DNA of 64,000 nucleotides from Anthopleura xanthogrammica (GCA_964019055.1 OZ025210.1:9071547-9135546), one strand, 5' to 3'; positions 1 through 12,319 are shown, counted from the stretch's first letter. Notes: generated by a model not told the origin, from the sequence alone. Numbers and translations are program-made.

Positions 1-12
1 ATACGCGGTTTT

Positions 13-213
13 CCTGGATAGAGGAGGCGAAAACGAGGCTAGTCAGTCGTCTGTGATCTGTGGAAAGCTGGCTTTTCCCTTAGACTTCACTAAAAACGAT
101 TCTTAATGGATGTAAACACCATGTAAACACCATGTAACACCAGTAACAAAGATGAAGCTTACACACAGATAATGAATTACTGACTAGCCTCGTTTTCGCC
201 CCCTCGATCCAGG
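13..213. repeat. Small inverted-repeat element
   Basis: A 35-bp sequence at 13-47 is repeated inverted at 179-213 with two mismatches (ACTGACTAGCCTCGTTTTCG core). It lies 3' of TRIP12 exon 367-462. No coding content. Confidence 0.75.
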
Positions 214-366
214 CCGTCCGTTTGTGTCTGCCATGTTCGGAATCGGTGTATGGAATGTCATAGAAATACCTTGATTGATGATGATACCATGTGCTAATGA
301 GAAGGACTATAATTGAGCAATTCTACCAGTCAGACTGATAACTAAAGATATTAATATCATTCTTAC

Positions 367-3300
367 TAGAACTGTTACTGCTGGCTCTGTGCAGCAGTTG
401 ATGCATCCTTGGACCAAGAGAACCAAACAGGTGTGGTGGTACACCGCGTGCCTCTAACAGACCTGCAAATAATAACAACACTAGATTAATAATGTAATGT
501 CACCTCCTTGACCTAATAAGGTTCTGATGTTGTCATGTGGCTTCCTCTAGATACCCTACGACATCCACAATCACTACAGTCAAAACGGCTCAAGCGTACC
601 CCCTGGAAACATTAATGAATTCATTATTCGAATATTGAGTTCATTATTCACTCTGACTCCAAACTTGAAAATAGATTATCTACTTGAGTTTGATTCGATT
701 CTTCAACAATTGCCATGCCAAGGTAGAAAAACTCCCCAGAAAGGCCAACCCTTAGAATTTTAGTTTTGAAATGAATGTGAAGTTTGGAGTCTTCGATTTA
801 TTAATGAAAATTCAAAGTGAATAATCAACTCAATATTCAAATAATGAAAGTAATAATGGAGCATAGGGGGGTACGCTTGAGTTGTTTTGATTGTAATTGT
901 AAAATGAGATCCTTACTTTGTAGTCTGGACATGTCACTATCTTTCAATTCATTATCATCTGAATGAGAATTGGCACTTCCATCATTTCTCTCTGCTGCAC
1001 CTAGAATAAAAAAATAATTCATTAAATAAAGAGTATCAAAGACAATGATGTGGGGAAAGCCTTTAAAGCTAATTTACGTCACGTGTCACCAGTAAATCCG
1101 AGAATTCAAAATAAAATGTAGTTTTCAAGTCTTCATAATTATTAACATTTCAAATCTCCGATCAACGGCTCCAATATTCAAAAAAAAAATCATTTAAAAA
1201 TTAGGTTTTGGGCCCGCTATCATGAATGATTGTGAAATAATTACCAAAAGAATTCACTTGCCAACCACATCGCTAAGTATCAGCTTCAAAAAACTTATTT
1301 TTAAAATAAAATTATTATGAGTTGCCAGAGTTTTGATCATAGTTGGCGCCAAGATTTGGAGTTTCAAACGAAGCCACCGAAACTCCAATCAAAACATTCG
1401 GGTTACTGGTCATGCATGACATAAATATTAGCTGTAAGTTTTTCAATGGTTACAGCACCATACTTACTACTGGATGACTGGCCCGCTTCATTGAGGTGTG
1501 GTTGACCTAAAACAAAATGGGTCAACTGTCAATTGTATTCTTAGATTAGCAAATATATTGTCAGTAGCTGCAGATGAATTTCCTTTTGATGCACACAATC
1601 TCAACACAAAACCCTGGACCACCTGGGCAACTATCCAACAACATGGTTAATTGTAATGTTTAACATGTCTCTTAATTTTTAGACTATTCACATACCAGAT
1701 GATGCTCCTTGTTCTGACAATCCACTGAGAAGGAAAAAATTGTAGAATATGTTAGAATGTGAAATGGTTTCAATTCTATCACAAGTAATCTATTTAAAGT
1801 ATGACACATTGCAAGGTCATGATAACTAACAGGTGAACAATATAACACCAGTAGGATTTTAAATCAATTAGTTGACTCTGGTTTGTTTTAAAGTATGTTT
1901 TTTCAAGACGTTTCGATCTGGACAAACCAGAGTCAACTAATTGATTTAAAATTATGAATCCTGGTTGCAAATTCAACATTTTTACCAGTAGGATTATTAT
2001 GAACCAATATCTGAAATATCAAGAGATTTACTTACTCCTCTGTTGACATGCTAGGTTGCTGTCGGCGGGTCCAGGTCCTCTTCTTTGTCTGTGAGCCACG
2101 CCGACTATTTATATTAAAAATATTGAGATCATCTAGCTGTCAAATTTATAAAAGTCTCATAGAACTGTATGATTGACATTCAACAACTCTGCTTATTCAT
2201 TTAATTATCAAATTATTACAAATTTATTGTTGTCCTTATCATCATCATCACCGTCATGCACAATTACCATCATTCATTATCATCATCACCACCATCATTA
2301 CCAACACCACTAACGTCATCATCATCACCACCACCACCATCATCCTCATCATCATTATCATCACCACCATCATTACCAACACAACTATCATCATCATCCC
2401 ATGGTTAGAGCTGTCTTACCTGTTGCTAGCACAGGAACCCGTTGCTTCAGTAGTTCTTTGTGACCGCCTTGAGCCTTCTGGCTTAGGCTGGTCACTTCTA
2501 TGACTTTGCGCAGTTGAATGAGAGCCCCTAGAGCCCTCGGAACTGGAGTGATTACCCAGATCTCTGCCTCGGTGAGCTCCTGAAGTGAGTGAAGCTCTCA
2601 GGAAACTAAGCTTGCTTGAAAGTCTTGAATCAGAAGCAGACTTATGAGTGGAATCTGTCTTGGGAACTTTGGATTTCAAAGTAAATGTTGTATCTGATGA
2701 TGTTGATGTTAAGCTATAATATGGCAATGTAGATGCTGATGCTGCTGCCACTGGTGATGATGAATAACCAGTTAGTTTTGTTGCCTCACGTTGTGTCTTT
2801 TTCAAAAGTCTTGCCGACTTTTCAGGGCCTTTCTCTGCTCCTTTTGCTCCTAGTGAAGGGCTAGACAATGATTTCTTAGCAGGTAATGTCTTGGTGCTTT
2901 GGATTCTAGAAGAACTTTAAAAGCAAATTGATGGTCAAAGACAATTTAAGAGTATGGTGCCTAAAAATGATCTCTTTATTGTATTCCATGACTTAAGGAT
3001 GTTCGTGGGCATTGTTTGTGCACATCTGTCCTGCGCATATGGCGTGACAGCATGCTCGCGTGACCTAAGTTTTTCAAGATCAAACTCTGTCAGGCTTGTT
3101 GCAAAAAGGATCTCAATCAGCTATAGCTTGAAAACAACAACAGTGATTCCCATTTTTTATTTTAGTATCTTATATAGAATTACATAAGCTGTCAGTGGGC
3201 TGACCATTAGCGTCCCAAAAGACTGTGTCGACTGTTTTTCAAACATTTGTCGACTGACTGTCAACTCCCAGTTGACCAACTGTCAATGACATGTCTACCA

Positions 3301-6300
3301 ATTATCGATCAACAATTGGTCAACAGGTCTTTTAGTGTGCTAATGGTTACTATTACCCTGTTAGTGTTCCAAATTTGAAGAAAAATATGGGAAAATCATA
3401 ATAAAAACATATATTTGGATGAAAACTTTAATCAACATTATGGCCAAAGCATCACTGAACGATGCAAACAGTTTCAAAAAATGTTTAGAAATCCATTTAG
3501 TTTTTTTCTACAAAAAAAAGAACTTTACTGCTCGACTTGTATGTGCCACAGGTGCAAGCAATTTTCGACAAGAAAAAGGCTGCACTTTGATATCATCTCA
3601 ATCCTAAACGATAACAAAGACCCCCATTTTTTTTTGCTCATGGAACTGCTATGCTGGGCTCAAAATAACTGCCAGTCATAAACCGGTCAAGATGTATGGC
3701 GTAATGATATTTTATTTTAATATATATTTTTTAAATATAACTGGTCAATGTCCATTCAAAACCATATTTGACCGGGCAAGTACCAAATTTGGGCAGACAT
3801 TGACCATTGACCGGCCATTATTTTGAGCCCTGCTATGATGGTCTATTTCACCATGCCAAGTTTGAAGTTTTTTTCCCGCGAACGTCCTTAAAGTGCCTAT
3901 AACACATCTGACGATATTCTCAGTATAGATTCTACATATAAGATGAGTGGTTCAATGAATTTTTTATATAGAACACTGGTCCATATAATTCCGACTAGTA
4001 CATTTAAATCCGACCTTTGGGGTCAGGACCATAATCGTTGGGGCTTAACCGCTGATAGTACTAACCATTAGGTACTAAAGCGAGGATGTCCTAATGACTA
4101 GGTGATAGCGGGGATTGTTATCATCGCTTCACCTAATGATTAGGAGAATGAACGGTAAAGACCTGACCATTGGGTATACGATCGCTAAATTCCTAACAAA
4201 TAGGGTAATCAACAAATGAAATTCCGACTTGGTCTCTTTCATATAAATACCATGAAACAAACTAGTCCCAAAAAAAAATGATCACAGTAACTTTTAGGTA
4301 AAAAAAAGAAAACATGAGTGCAACTGTTGTTCTATTTTGCCATGAATACGAGGACATTTTTTACCTATGATTTACCGATCTTCGTGCGCTGATAGTCGGC
4401 TACCAAATTACGTTTCAACCTCAAGATCTAAAAGTTTTTTTCCTCTATTCTTCTTGCTCATGGTGAGATTAAGATGGCCTTCCCTCTGAAATTATTTTCT
4501 TGATATTTCGTACATGCTGCTAAACAGGATATAAAAGGCCGGTGAAGCGCGAAAATTATGTCGCACTGTTGTGGAGATGTTCGTCAACTTGAATCGATTC
4601 TATAAACCAGTATTACATACCTTTGCACAAAAAGCAAAGGTTAATTTTTGTCAAGCTGAAAAACATTGAGAAAGATTTCTTTAGCTTTTGCATAGTTTGC
4701 TTTGAGGCGCTTGAGAAACTTACAACTCATGTTCCCCTTCAAGCTTATCACAACTGTCAATCAGCAGACGTCCTGTTAACCATACTTATCAAAGTATCAA
4801 ATTAGGTACAGTAGCCGCAAAATCAACATGTATATAAGTTTATTCTTGTCAATCCAGGATATGACTACATAAAAACGTGATGTTACATTGATTTAAAAGA
4901 ATTCTATCTACGTACAGAGATATACACTAAAATCTATCTGAAATCTGAGTTTCAAATGCCGAACAGGCATGGGTAATGTTATTAGCGTAAGTTAGATTAG
5001 TCGACTTACAACATAAACAGATATCACCTTTATCATTCACGAGACTACGAAACGTCTATTGAACTGAGCCTATCTTACTATAGTGGAGCCCGTCTTTACA
5101 TGTCGGTACATATAACTCTTGTTATACACTGATCCATTTGTAAAAATATATATCTATAAACTAGTAATAATACTGCCTACACACGCACTACTCGGCTGAT
5201 AATGAGTGAAAAGCCCCGATCAAAAGGGCTTGAGGTGAAAAAGCCCTTATCAAAAGGACTGAGTAAGAGCAATGTTGAGGTCTGTTGAGCCAAGGTCTTG
5301 TGATCCATCAGAGATGCGTACGATCCCGTTAGTGGACAAGCCCTAGTCATTAGGGCTAGGATTGAAAAAGCCCTTATCAAAAGGACTGATGCGAACAGTC
5401 TTGAGCAGTCTTGACTGATAAGAGCAGTCTTGATTCATCAGAGATGCGGCCGGATATGTGACTCGGTTTACCATACTATCCCGTTAGTGGACAAGCCCTA
5501 ATCATAAGGGCTAGGGTTGAAAAAGCCCTTATCAAAAGGACACGATGAGTATGTAGCAAAGCATCGTCAAATCCAGTAATCTAGATATATTATAATTTCA
5601 TGTTCAGATTTCAGATAGATTTCAATGTATATCTAATCTCTGTACACAAGGTAGAACTCTTTTCATTACTCATAAACATAGTTGCGAGTCTAATGCACGA
5701 GCCTCGTTTTGCAAGCTGCTAGTCTAATGTTGAGAGCCGCTAGTCTAATGTTGAGAGCCTCGGGAAATTAATACCTTTTTTTTTTTTTTGCTTTCTTTTT
5801 GCCTTTTATTTATGATACTTTATATGCTTGCCTAGAAAATCATCATCGAGCAAAATTGCTTATGATTTATTTACCATTTTCATTTTGAAATCCACAAACT
5901 ACAAGCTCCCAAGAATTCTACATTCCAGCGTGTAATTGCGCGTACGCGGTGCCGCCGTCTAATTACTTGGGAAATAAACATCATATTATTATGTGTATCG
6001 TGTGCATAAAACGTAAAATCTTGAACTTGGAGAACTGATGTTCTATTTTACTCCATCCATTGTTTCATAGCGGTAAAGCACTTGGTACGAATACCAGGCT
6101 GAAAGAAAAAACAGCTACAAACGGAAACTCAAAAACTAAAGCCAGCGACAAATCGAGATAATATTTGAAGACTAATATATAGGCTTAAAGTATATTAGTT
6201 TATTTTACTCTAGAGTCATACAATTTACTAGTCTTTTCTCACGTTTTTATGTAGTCATATCGTGAATTAAGAAGTTCATTTTGCGGCTAGAATACGTTTA

Positions 6301-9300
6301 CAGGACGTCTGCTGATTGACAGTTGTGATAAGCTTGACCCCTTCAACATGAGTTGTAAGTTTCTCAAGCGCCTCAAAGCAAACTGTGCAAAAGCTAAAGG
6401 AGCTATCCATTCAAAAATGTTTTGAGAAATCTTTCTCAATGTTTTTCAGCTTGACAAAAATTAACCTTTGCTTTTTGTGCAAAGGTATGTAATACTGGTT
6501 TATAGAATGGATATTTCGTACATGCTGCTAAACAGGATATAAAAGGCCGGTGAAGCGCGAAAATTATGTCGCACTGTTGTGGAGATGTTCGTCAACTTGA
6601 ATCAAGAAAATAATTTCAGAGGGAAGGCCATCTTAATCTCACCATGAGCAAGAAGAATAGAGGAAAAAAACTTTTAGATCTTGAGGTTGAAACGTAATTT
6701 GGTAGCCGACTATCAGCGCACGAAGATCGGTAAATCATAGGTAAAAAATGTCCTCGTATTCATGGCAAAATAGAACAACAGTTGCACTCATGTTTTCTTT
6801 TTTTTACCTAAAAGTTACTGTGATCATTTTTTTTTGGGACTAGTTTGTTTCATGGTATTTATATGAAAGAGACCAAGTCGGAATTTCATTTGTTGATTAC
6901 CCTATTTGTTAGGAATTTAGCGATCGTATACCCAATGGTCAGGTCTTTACCGTTCATTCTCCTAATCATTAGGTGAAGCGATGATAACAATCCCCGCTAT
7001 CACCTAGTCATTAGGACATCCTCGCTTTAGTACCTAATGGTTAGTACTATCAGCGGTTAAGCCCCAACGATTATGGTCCTGACCCCAAAGGTCGGATTTA
7101 AATGTACTAGTCGGAATTATATGGACCAGTGTTATAGTTTGAATGATGCGTCTTGAAATTATACCATGCCATATGCTAATGACTGTGACGTCAGGGGAGC
7201 CATCATTTAATATACAAAATCTAACTGGTAAAAATAGTAATTCAATTTGGAAAGCATCACTGTTTTACCCATGGCTTTCATAAAAAAATTTGCAAATTAT
7301 TTTCTGCAGAGTAGCCGGTGTTTTGAATTACGAGGAACAACAAATAAACCTTAAAGCCCTCCTTGACGTCATATCATTAGCATATGATGAGAATAAACCT
7401 TCATAACTTCAAGATGCATCACTCAAACTATGTAATTTTTTGGAGCCAGTCAACAGCTCAATTCATGTAGAATGTATTCTGAGAATATTGTCAGATGTGT
7501 CATAGGCACTTTAAGAATATTTCTTTCATATTTCATTTTTATTTACCTTTGAGTGGTTGTAACTGAAGTAGTGCTTGATGATGAACAAACTCTTGGTCTC
7601 AAACTATCATAAAACAATAGACATGCAAGATTAAAACTCAACTCATGAATCCTTCGACACCAGCAGAATATTTTATGTAGTACATTATTTATAAACATAA
7701 TCCTAGTGCCTAGTGCTTTAAGGTGACTGACTACTTTTGAAAGTTCAATTTGAGCCCATGATGTGTACGCACACAAAAACTGTGCAAAACCGCATGAGTA
7801 ACCTTTGGAATTTTATTGAGGAACCATACAGGTTTTGAAATTCAAAAGGCCAAAAACCCCAAATTCTGCATGGAACTCTACATTTTTCTTTGAATTTCCT
7901 AAAACAACAGGTAAAAATCAATCTTTTGAGAAAGTTTGAAAAAAGTATAATTATTACAGTGCTGGCACTCGAACCATGAACACTTTTTTTGATATCTTTC
8001 GAAAACTTGTCAAGATGGTCATTAAAAATTCATTATTTCGAAAACGAGCTTGAGACACCCCATTTTTCTTTTCATTTCTGGAATCAGTGTTAAATTCTGT
8101 ATAAAATATCTTCCTAAGAACATTTTGTAATTACTCCTTGCTAAAGTAGTCAGTCACCTTAAACTAATCCAGAGTAAAATACACTTACTTGTAGTGCGAA
8201 GATGATGATGTAATGCTATGTGAACCAGCAGTGCTGGGAGCAGATTTTTTGGATCTACAGAAAAAGAAAATAATGATGAATGTTCTCTTGAAGAGAGTCC
8301 TGTGGACGCCTGGTCTGATTTTAGGGAAGAAGCTCTCATCCAAGTTCAGGAGAAGAGCAGCAATATAGCACATGAAAGGATTGTTGGATATCATTTTGGG
8401 AGGATGTCATTTTGGGAGTTCTCTTGAAGAGAGTCCCAATCAAGCATAATCAATCAATCAATCCCCACAGCGCTTCCCAATCACATACATGAAATCTTAC
8501 AATTTGCTGTGTTTACGAAGTTGGTTTTGGTGGACATCAATCAAAGGTTTCCACAACATATTCCATTTGGCACATGCCTTGATAACTTTGTGTTTTCCAA
8601 CAATGTCATGGAAACACTGATTGACATTCAGCAAAACGTCATTTTGTCACAATGGCAATTCATGCATGTGATTAGAAAGCGCTGTAAAAAAACTGTCTTC
8701 TTCTGTCCCAAATTCCATGCTACACCCCTATGCACTACTTGTAAGATCAGTGCTGGTCTTCCACTGAACTTCCTATGTCTTACTTTTTTTCCTCCACTTT
8801 GTAATCAGCAATTAAATTAGTCTGTGACTTTCTCTTTACTGGAATTTTGCTGAAAATATAAAGACACAGGGCACAAATTAACTTTTAAACCCACTAGTTA
8901 AACCTTCTAAACTTTTCAGCTATTCAATTTCTGGACTGTGGTCATACTCGCAAAACTTAGCTCGTTAAATGTTTTCTTACTCACTAAACACAAAAGTTCA
9001 CTCTCATTTTGCAAGTTTGCAAGCATTAAATTTGTGCCTTGTCATATAGTTAAAGCTATCATATAACATACACTAATACAGAGCTGGCCCATCTTCAAGG
9101 ACAACAAAATGGATTTACGCAATTGAGATAGACCTTAGAAACTTGCACAGAAAAACAAACAAACTTGTAAACGTCATGACAGCGCAAGCTAATTAGTCTG
9201 CTAAGTGCCAGAATTTTATCATGTTCTTAACAAAGTCTACTTGTTCAATAGATGAAAATAATGTTCTTGCAAGAACTATTTTTCTGCAGCCTTAAATAAT

Positions 9301-11839
9301 GCATGTTCACAAGATGATTCACTTTCTAAGATCTGGGTATTGTCCCACGAGATGTTTTGCCCCTCTTTTGTTGCGTGCTCTGCTAAAGCAGAAGCCTGTT
9401 ACTTGGCCAACCTAACACCTACTTGAATTTTGTAAATCCATAAATTTTCTAATCCCTGAAGATGGGTCCTGGGCCAAAAGTTTGGACATAAAAAACTAAT
9501 TACGTGGAAAAATCCTATTTTACTCTTAAAAGGTAAATAATTGTTTAAATGTAATTTTAGACTTGAATATCAGTGAAAAGATGAAATTCAGGATAAAAAT
9601 ATTTTAACACCTTAGTAACTTTAATTCCACTCCGGCAAACTTCATATTCACCACTTTGTCAGTGAATATTGTCTCATAATCAATGGTCGCTCAACCAATT
9701 ACTCTTTCCTATCATATTTGGCCATTGTATGACTAACACACAATGTAATGATGCCTGCTGAAACAGGATGCCAAATCGTCAGCCGATCTCGGCCTAAAAA
9801 TAACCATTTTAAGATTCTTAAACTCCATGCAATATTCTGCCAATATACTTTAGAAAAATAGTCAATTTATTACTAGAGAAAGTTTCAAGTCCATCCGAGC
9901 ATTTTTAAAGTGCAGGCACACTAACTGGGACCACTTGAAGAAAACTGACCAATCAGATAACACCTAAAAACAATGACATTCCAACAAAAACTGTCTGGGC
10001 CAATCAGCTTTAAGAAATTGCTACTGGTATTTTTACAAAGTTTTGGTCTAGAATTCACTATATTATTGTTTGAAATTTTGGATTCTTCAAAGACAGGCAG
10101 ACAGAAAATATATCCTATATCAACTTGGGATAATTAGACCTTTTACAACTGTGTTTTCAACAGAAATTACACTCATTTTCAATGCTGTTTTGTGTTCTGC
10201 TGTTCATTAATTAATGCCTAATTAATGTGAAATGGTCATGAGAATGTGATGATCTGATTCTCTTTCTAGTGATCCTGGTTAGTGTGTCTGTACCGTAATA
10301 ATCCCCAAAAAATCCTTTTTGAAGTAGTAGTTTGAGCTTTCTCTCCATTAGTCTGAGGCATGGAATGTCATCTCAATATTGAAAGACAGTAAATGGATGA
10401 TCACCTTTTGGGTTAGTTTGTGTACAGCATATAGCAGTGAAGGTTTTTGATCGGATAATGTATGTAAAATTTTAGTTTTTGTTGATAATTCCTGGATCTT
10501 TATATAGCATTCCATATATTTTTTCTGGATTCCTGATTCCATACCTGATTCCGATTTCCAGGTTTTAGGCAAACCCATGGGTAGGCATCAGGGTACCTTC
10601 ACCCAAATTTGGAACTTCATCTTGTGAAAAATTGTCTCCTTGATGTTTTATAATGATTGCTTCTTATTCTTTACGCCAAAACAGAACTCAAGCAATTCCA
10701 CTTTAAGTATTAAGTGTTTTTGTAGCTTGGTACGTATATTAGAAGTTGTGATTACAACTTCTAATTCCACCATATCTTTGCCAAATGAACTTCTAAAGAA
10801 ACATTTCTGATAGCCTATATTATACATTATATTCCTAAAAATATCTTTTTTTGTGTGTAATTCTATATAATATTTCAACTTCTATTTTCTCCAGAGATTG
10901 TTTTACAGTGCATGGTCATAACCTTCAGACCCACAAAAAAGAGTGGCATTTTGAGCTCTTTCTGTACTTCACTATTACAATAAACTTATTCAAAAGCCTT
11001 TTTTAGTGTTCCAAAACTTATTCAGGCATGTATGTAATTGAAAATAATTTTTTTCCACTAAATGCAAAATATTTTTTAAGTTTGGTGAAATGTTCGAACA
11101 TATGGTTTTTCTAATTCCATACTTAATAGTGAAATAAATTAAGAAGGTTAATATGTTGAAAGTATAGACATGTCTGTTGGGCACAAAACATGAATTTTCT
11201 CATAGAAATGTTTAAGTTGTAAAATGGCGTCTATGAAGCACACAAGAATGCCTAAAAAATCAGAGATTTTTCGCTTATAAGATAAAAATACAAAGTTTAA
11301 CCATATCAAACAACATCTATAAGTTTTTCTCATTTAATTGGGAGAAAATTCATTGCCTTTTTAAAAAGAAATTCGTCTTAAAAAGACCACGTTGGATCAA
11401 ATAAAGCAGAGCCCATGTTAGTCAAGTTATCCAACCATGTTTTGACTTGAGATGGGATTTTTATACACAAAAATGGTAAAAAATGAGAATATATAAACCT
11501 AGAATAAGAATAGTCCCTCAATATTTATGGAAAGCCTGTGATATGAGAAAATAAGTCGAGGAAAGTAGATTTTGTATGAAGTAAAGTAGCGCAAACATGA
11601 CGAGCTGTGACGCGACGAAAATGTTATCTCCTCTGTGAGCTCCATTTCACTTGCAGTCATTAGAGCGGCAATAGAAGGACGAACATTAAGCAGAAAGACA
11701 AAGAAATCATTCATTGATAACATATTTAGTTTGCTAAAAGATTTTGGAACGAAATATTGAACTGAAGAGACAACAATACAAACCTTTTTGAAAGAAAAAC
11801 TGTCCCCCCTTGTTCCCCTTCCGTAGAGCTCTCGGCCAT
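367..11839 (-). CDS. TRIP12: TRIP12-type HECT E3 ubiquitin ligase, N-terminal part (gene continues off the left edge)
   Basis: TRIP12 is a nuclear HECT-type E3 ligase of the ubiquitin-fusion-degradation/N-degron pathway; the ARM, WWE and HECT regions must lie beyond position 1. Coding exons seen, in transcript order: 11784-11839, 8189-8254, 7547-7597, 2420-2905, 2036-2104, 1696-1724, 1468-1506, 917-1000, 367-462. All have AG/GT borders and the codon phase is preserved across every junction. The start at 11839 gives [12 protein letters not shown]. The first part is Ser/Thr/Lys-rich and disordered, as in the family. The later part carries the recognisable TRIP12 stretches [10 protein letters not shown]...[14 protein letters not shown] and [17 protein letters not shown], which sit just before the ARM repeats in vertebrate TRIP12. 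A two-codon upstream ORF (ATG CTT TGA) sits immediately before the start. Identity is firm; the first-exon start is inferred from phase and promoter position. Confidence 0.9.
571..898. mobile_element. MITE with about 33-bp terminal inverted repeats (TRIP12 intron)
   Basis: The left end CAAAACGGCTCAAGCGTACC and the right end GGTACGCTTGAGTTGTTTTG are inverted copies, and the inner sequence also folds (GAATATTGAG..CATTATTCACT against its inverse near 815-845). Non-coding. Confidence 0.8.
1066..1435. mobile_element. MITE family A, copy 1
   Basis: Terminal inverted repeats GCTAATTTACGTCA...CCAGTAA and TTACTGGTCATGCATGACAT...TTAGC. The element is about 80% alike to the one at 27841-28200, including the interior CTTGCCAACCACATCGCTAA and GAGTTGCCAGAGTTTTGATC. 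Confidence 0.85.
1854..1963. repeat. Hairpin with GACGTTTCGAT loop
   Basis: Arms AATCAATTAGTTGACTCTGG (1862-1891) and the inverse at 1924-1955 enclose a loop with AAGACGTTTCGATCTGG. The loop shares ACGTTTCG with the palindrome at 47433-47616. Lies in a TRIP12 intron. Confidence 0.75.
2230..2400. repeat. Degenerate CAT/CAC trinucleotide tract
   Basis: About 170 bp of imperfect CAT, CAC and ACC repeats immediately downstream of the 2420-2905 TRIP12 exon, in the intron. Low complexity, not coding. Confidence 0.85.
3655..3832. mobile_element. MITE family B, copy 1
   Basis: Ends GGGCTCAAAATAA and TTATTTTGAGCCC are inverted; the interior has AAAACCATATTTGACCGG and GACATTGACCATTGACCGGC. Related copies lie at 20462-20598 and 24063-24243. 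Confidence 0.88.
4502..4595 (+). other. TATA-bearing 94-bp block, left arm (inverted relative to palindrome symmetry)
   Basis: Starts GATATTTCGTACATGCTGCT and ends CGTCAACTTGAATC, with GATATAAAAGGCCGG (TATA-box-like) inside. The identical block at 6510-6603 has the same orientation, whereas all flanking arm sequence is in opposite orientation. The right border forms the palindrome GAATCGATTC. Confidence 0.85.
5200..5560. repeat. Tandem repeats in the loop of the foldback element
   Basis: Units of roughly 180 bp contain AAGCCCTTATCAAAAGGACT, GATCCATCAGAGATGCG/GATTCATCAGAGATGCG and CCCGTTAGTGGACAAGCCCT, repeated two to three times with local inversions (AAGGGCTT / AAGCCCTT). Confidence 0.75.
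6510..6603 (+). other. TATA-bearing 94-bp block, right arm
   Basis: By eye this is base-for-base identical to 4502-4595, with the same TATAAAAGG. The left border reads TATAGAATG|GATATT and the right CTTGAATC|AAGAAAA. Confidence 0.85.
7134..7431. mobile_element. Middle MITE of the nest
   Basis: Inverted ends ATAGTTTGAATGATGCGTCT and GATGCATCACTCAAACTAT, about 60 bp long (including ATGCTAATGA..TGACGTCA). It interrupts the outer element at its AT-rich centre, and its left terminus is where the foldback element 3972-7133 has inserted. Confidence 0.8.
7717..8163. mobile_element. MITE family C, copy 1 (between TRIP12 exons 2 and 3)
   Basis: Ends TTTAAGGTGACTGACTACTT and AAGTAGTCAGTCACCTTAAA are inverted. 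The interior (TTTTATTGAGGAACCATACA, CAAATTCTGCATGGAACT) resembles 25360-25580 (AAGGAGGCTGCCTACT; TTTTATTGAGGAAGCATACA), and 19625 begins with a similar end (TTTAAGGATGACGCCTACT). Confidence 0.8.
8255..11783. other. TRIP12 intron 1
   Basis: About 3.5 kb of AT-rich sequence without convincing exons. It contains a partial MITE at 10441-10580 and a repeated CTCTTGAAGAGAGTCC at about 8284 and 8421. Nothing else is recognised. Confidence 0.6.
10441..10580. mobile_element. Partial copy of the CCGGATTCC MITE
   Basis: GATCGGATAATGTATGTAAA, GATTCCTGATTCC and TTTCCAGGTTTTAGGCAAACC follow the order of the right half of the element at 16821-17213. Confidence 0.7.
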
Positions 11840-11849
11840 CAAAGCATCG

Positions 11850-12080
11850 CGACCCTGTCGTAAAAGGGGTCGCAATTTGTTTGAACGGACAGAGTTACCA
11901 AGGAAGATGGGAAGTAGTGTTTAATGGACGACGTTTTGTGTCGTGATGTAGGATTTTTTGTGTAAACGAGAAGAAAGTATGTTATTTACATGAAGACACG
12001 AGCCCTGCTGCCTGCCCTCAGCTTCCTGTGAAACAACAACCAATCAGCACGCTGCTTATACGACTGCGCACTTTAATACC
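11850..12080 (-). promoter_or_regulatory. Probable TRIP12 promoter and 5' UTR region
   Basis: This stretch directly upstream of the inferred TRIP12 start is richer in G+C and CpG than its surroundings. A possible minus-strand splice donor (CTTG|GTAACT near 11899) could end a non-coding first exon, an arrangement also known for vertebrate TRIP12. No TATA box is obvious. This is inference from position and composition. Confidence 0.4.
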
Positions 12081-12319
12081 ACGACACTACCATCCCCCCT
12101 TAAAAACTCCCTGACCAACGTCAACCCACCCCCTATTATTATCATTAATTTGTCTTTTCAATTAGGATTGGATTAATAAAAAAATACAAAAAATATATTG
12201 TTGTTATCAAAAAGAAATGTTATTTTTCAAATAATAATTTCATCATTCATTGTATTTTTTTCATGATAATTTAAAGTTTGAAACTCTGTTTGTTAAATAT
12301 ATATTTTATATATTTAATA

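Larger units (their letters stand above)
3972..7133. mobile_element. 3.16-kb foldback transposon with ATAG target duplication
   Basis: The ends AACACTGGTCCATATAATTC and GAATTATATGGACCAGTGTT are inverted, and ATAG occurs directly on both sides (3968-3971, 7134-7137), which fits a 4-bp target duplication. The outer arms, 3972-4501 and 6604-7133, are exactly equal in length (530 bp) and nearly identical, so the insertion looks young. Then come 94-bp blocks in the same orientation in both arms, then shorter arms with indels (4596 to about 4880; about 6225 to 6509), then a loop with tandem repeats and a nested inverted repeat (4910-4960 against 5590-5645). No long reading frame or transposase is seen, so it is non-autonomous. 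Confidence 0.88.
3888..7515. mobile_element. Outer element of a three-level nested insertion
   Basis: The left part (3888-3967, AAAGTGCCTATAACACATCT) and right part (7440-7515, AGATGTGTCATAGGCACTTT) are inverted termini of one MITE, now separated by the two elements inside it. A further left-half copy lies at 22966-23060. All of this is in TRIP12 intron 3. Confidence 0.75.

Noticed and set aside
5177..5560. CRISPR-like repeated units
   Set aside because: Units are long, irregular and partly inverted, in a eukaryotic transposon; there is no repeat-spacer regularity.
11499..11723. Minus-strand frame upstream of TRIP12 exon 2
   Set aside because: No similarity to TRIP12 and its phase is not needed; exon 11784-11839 joins directly to 8254.
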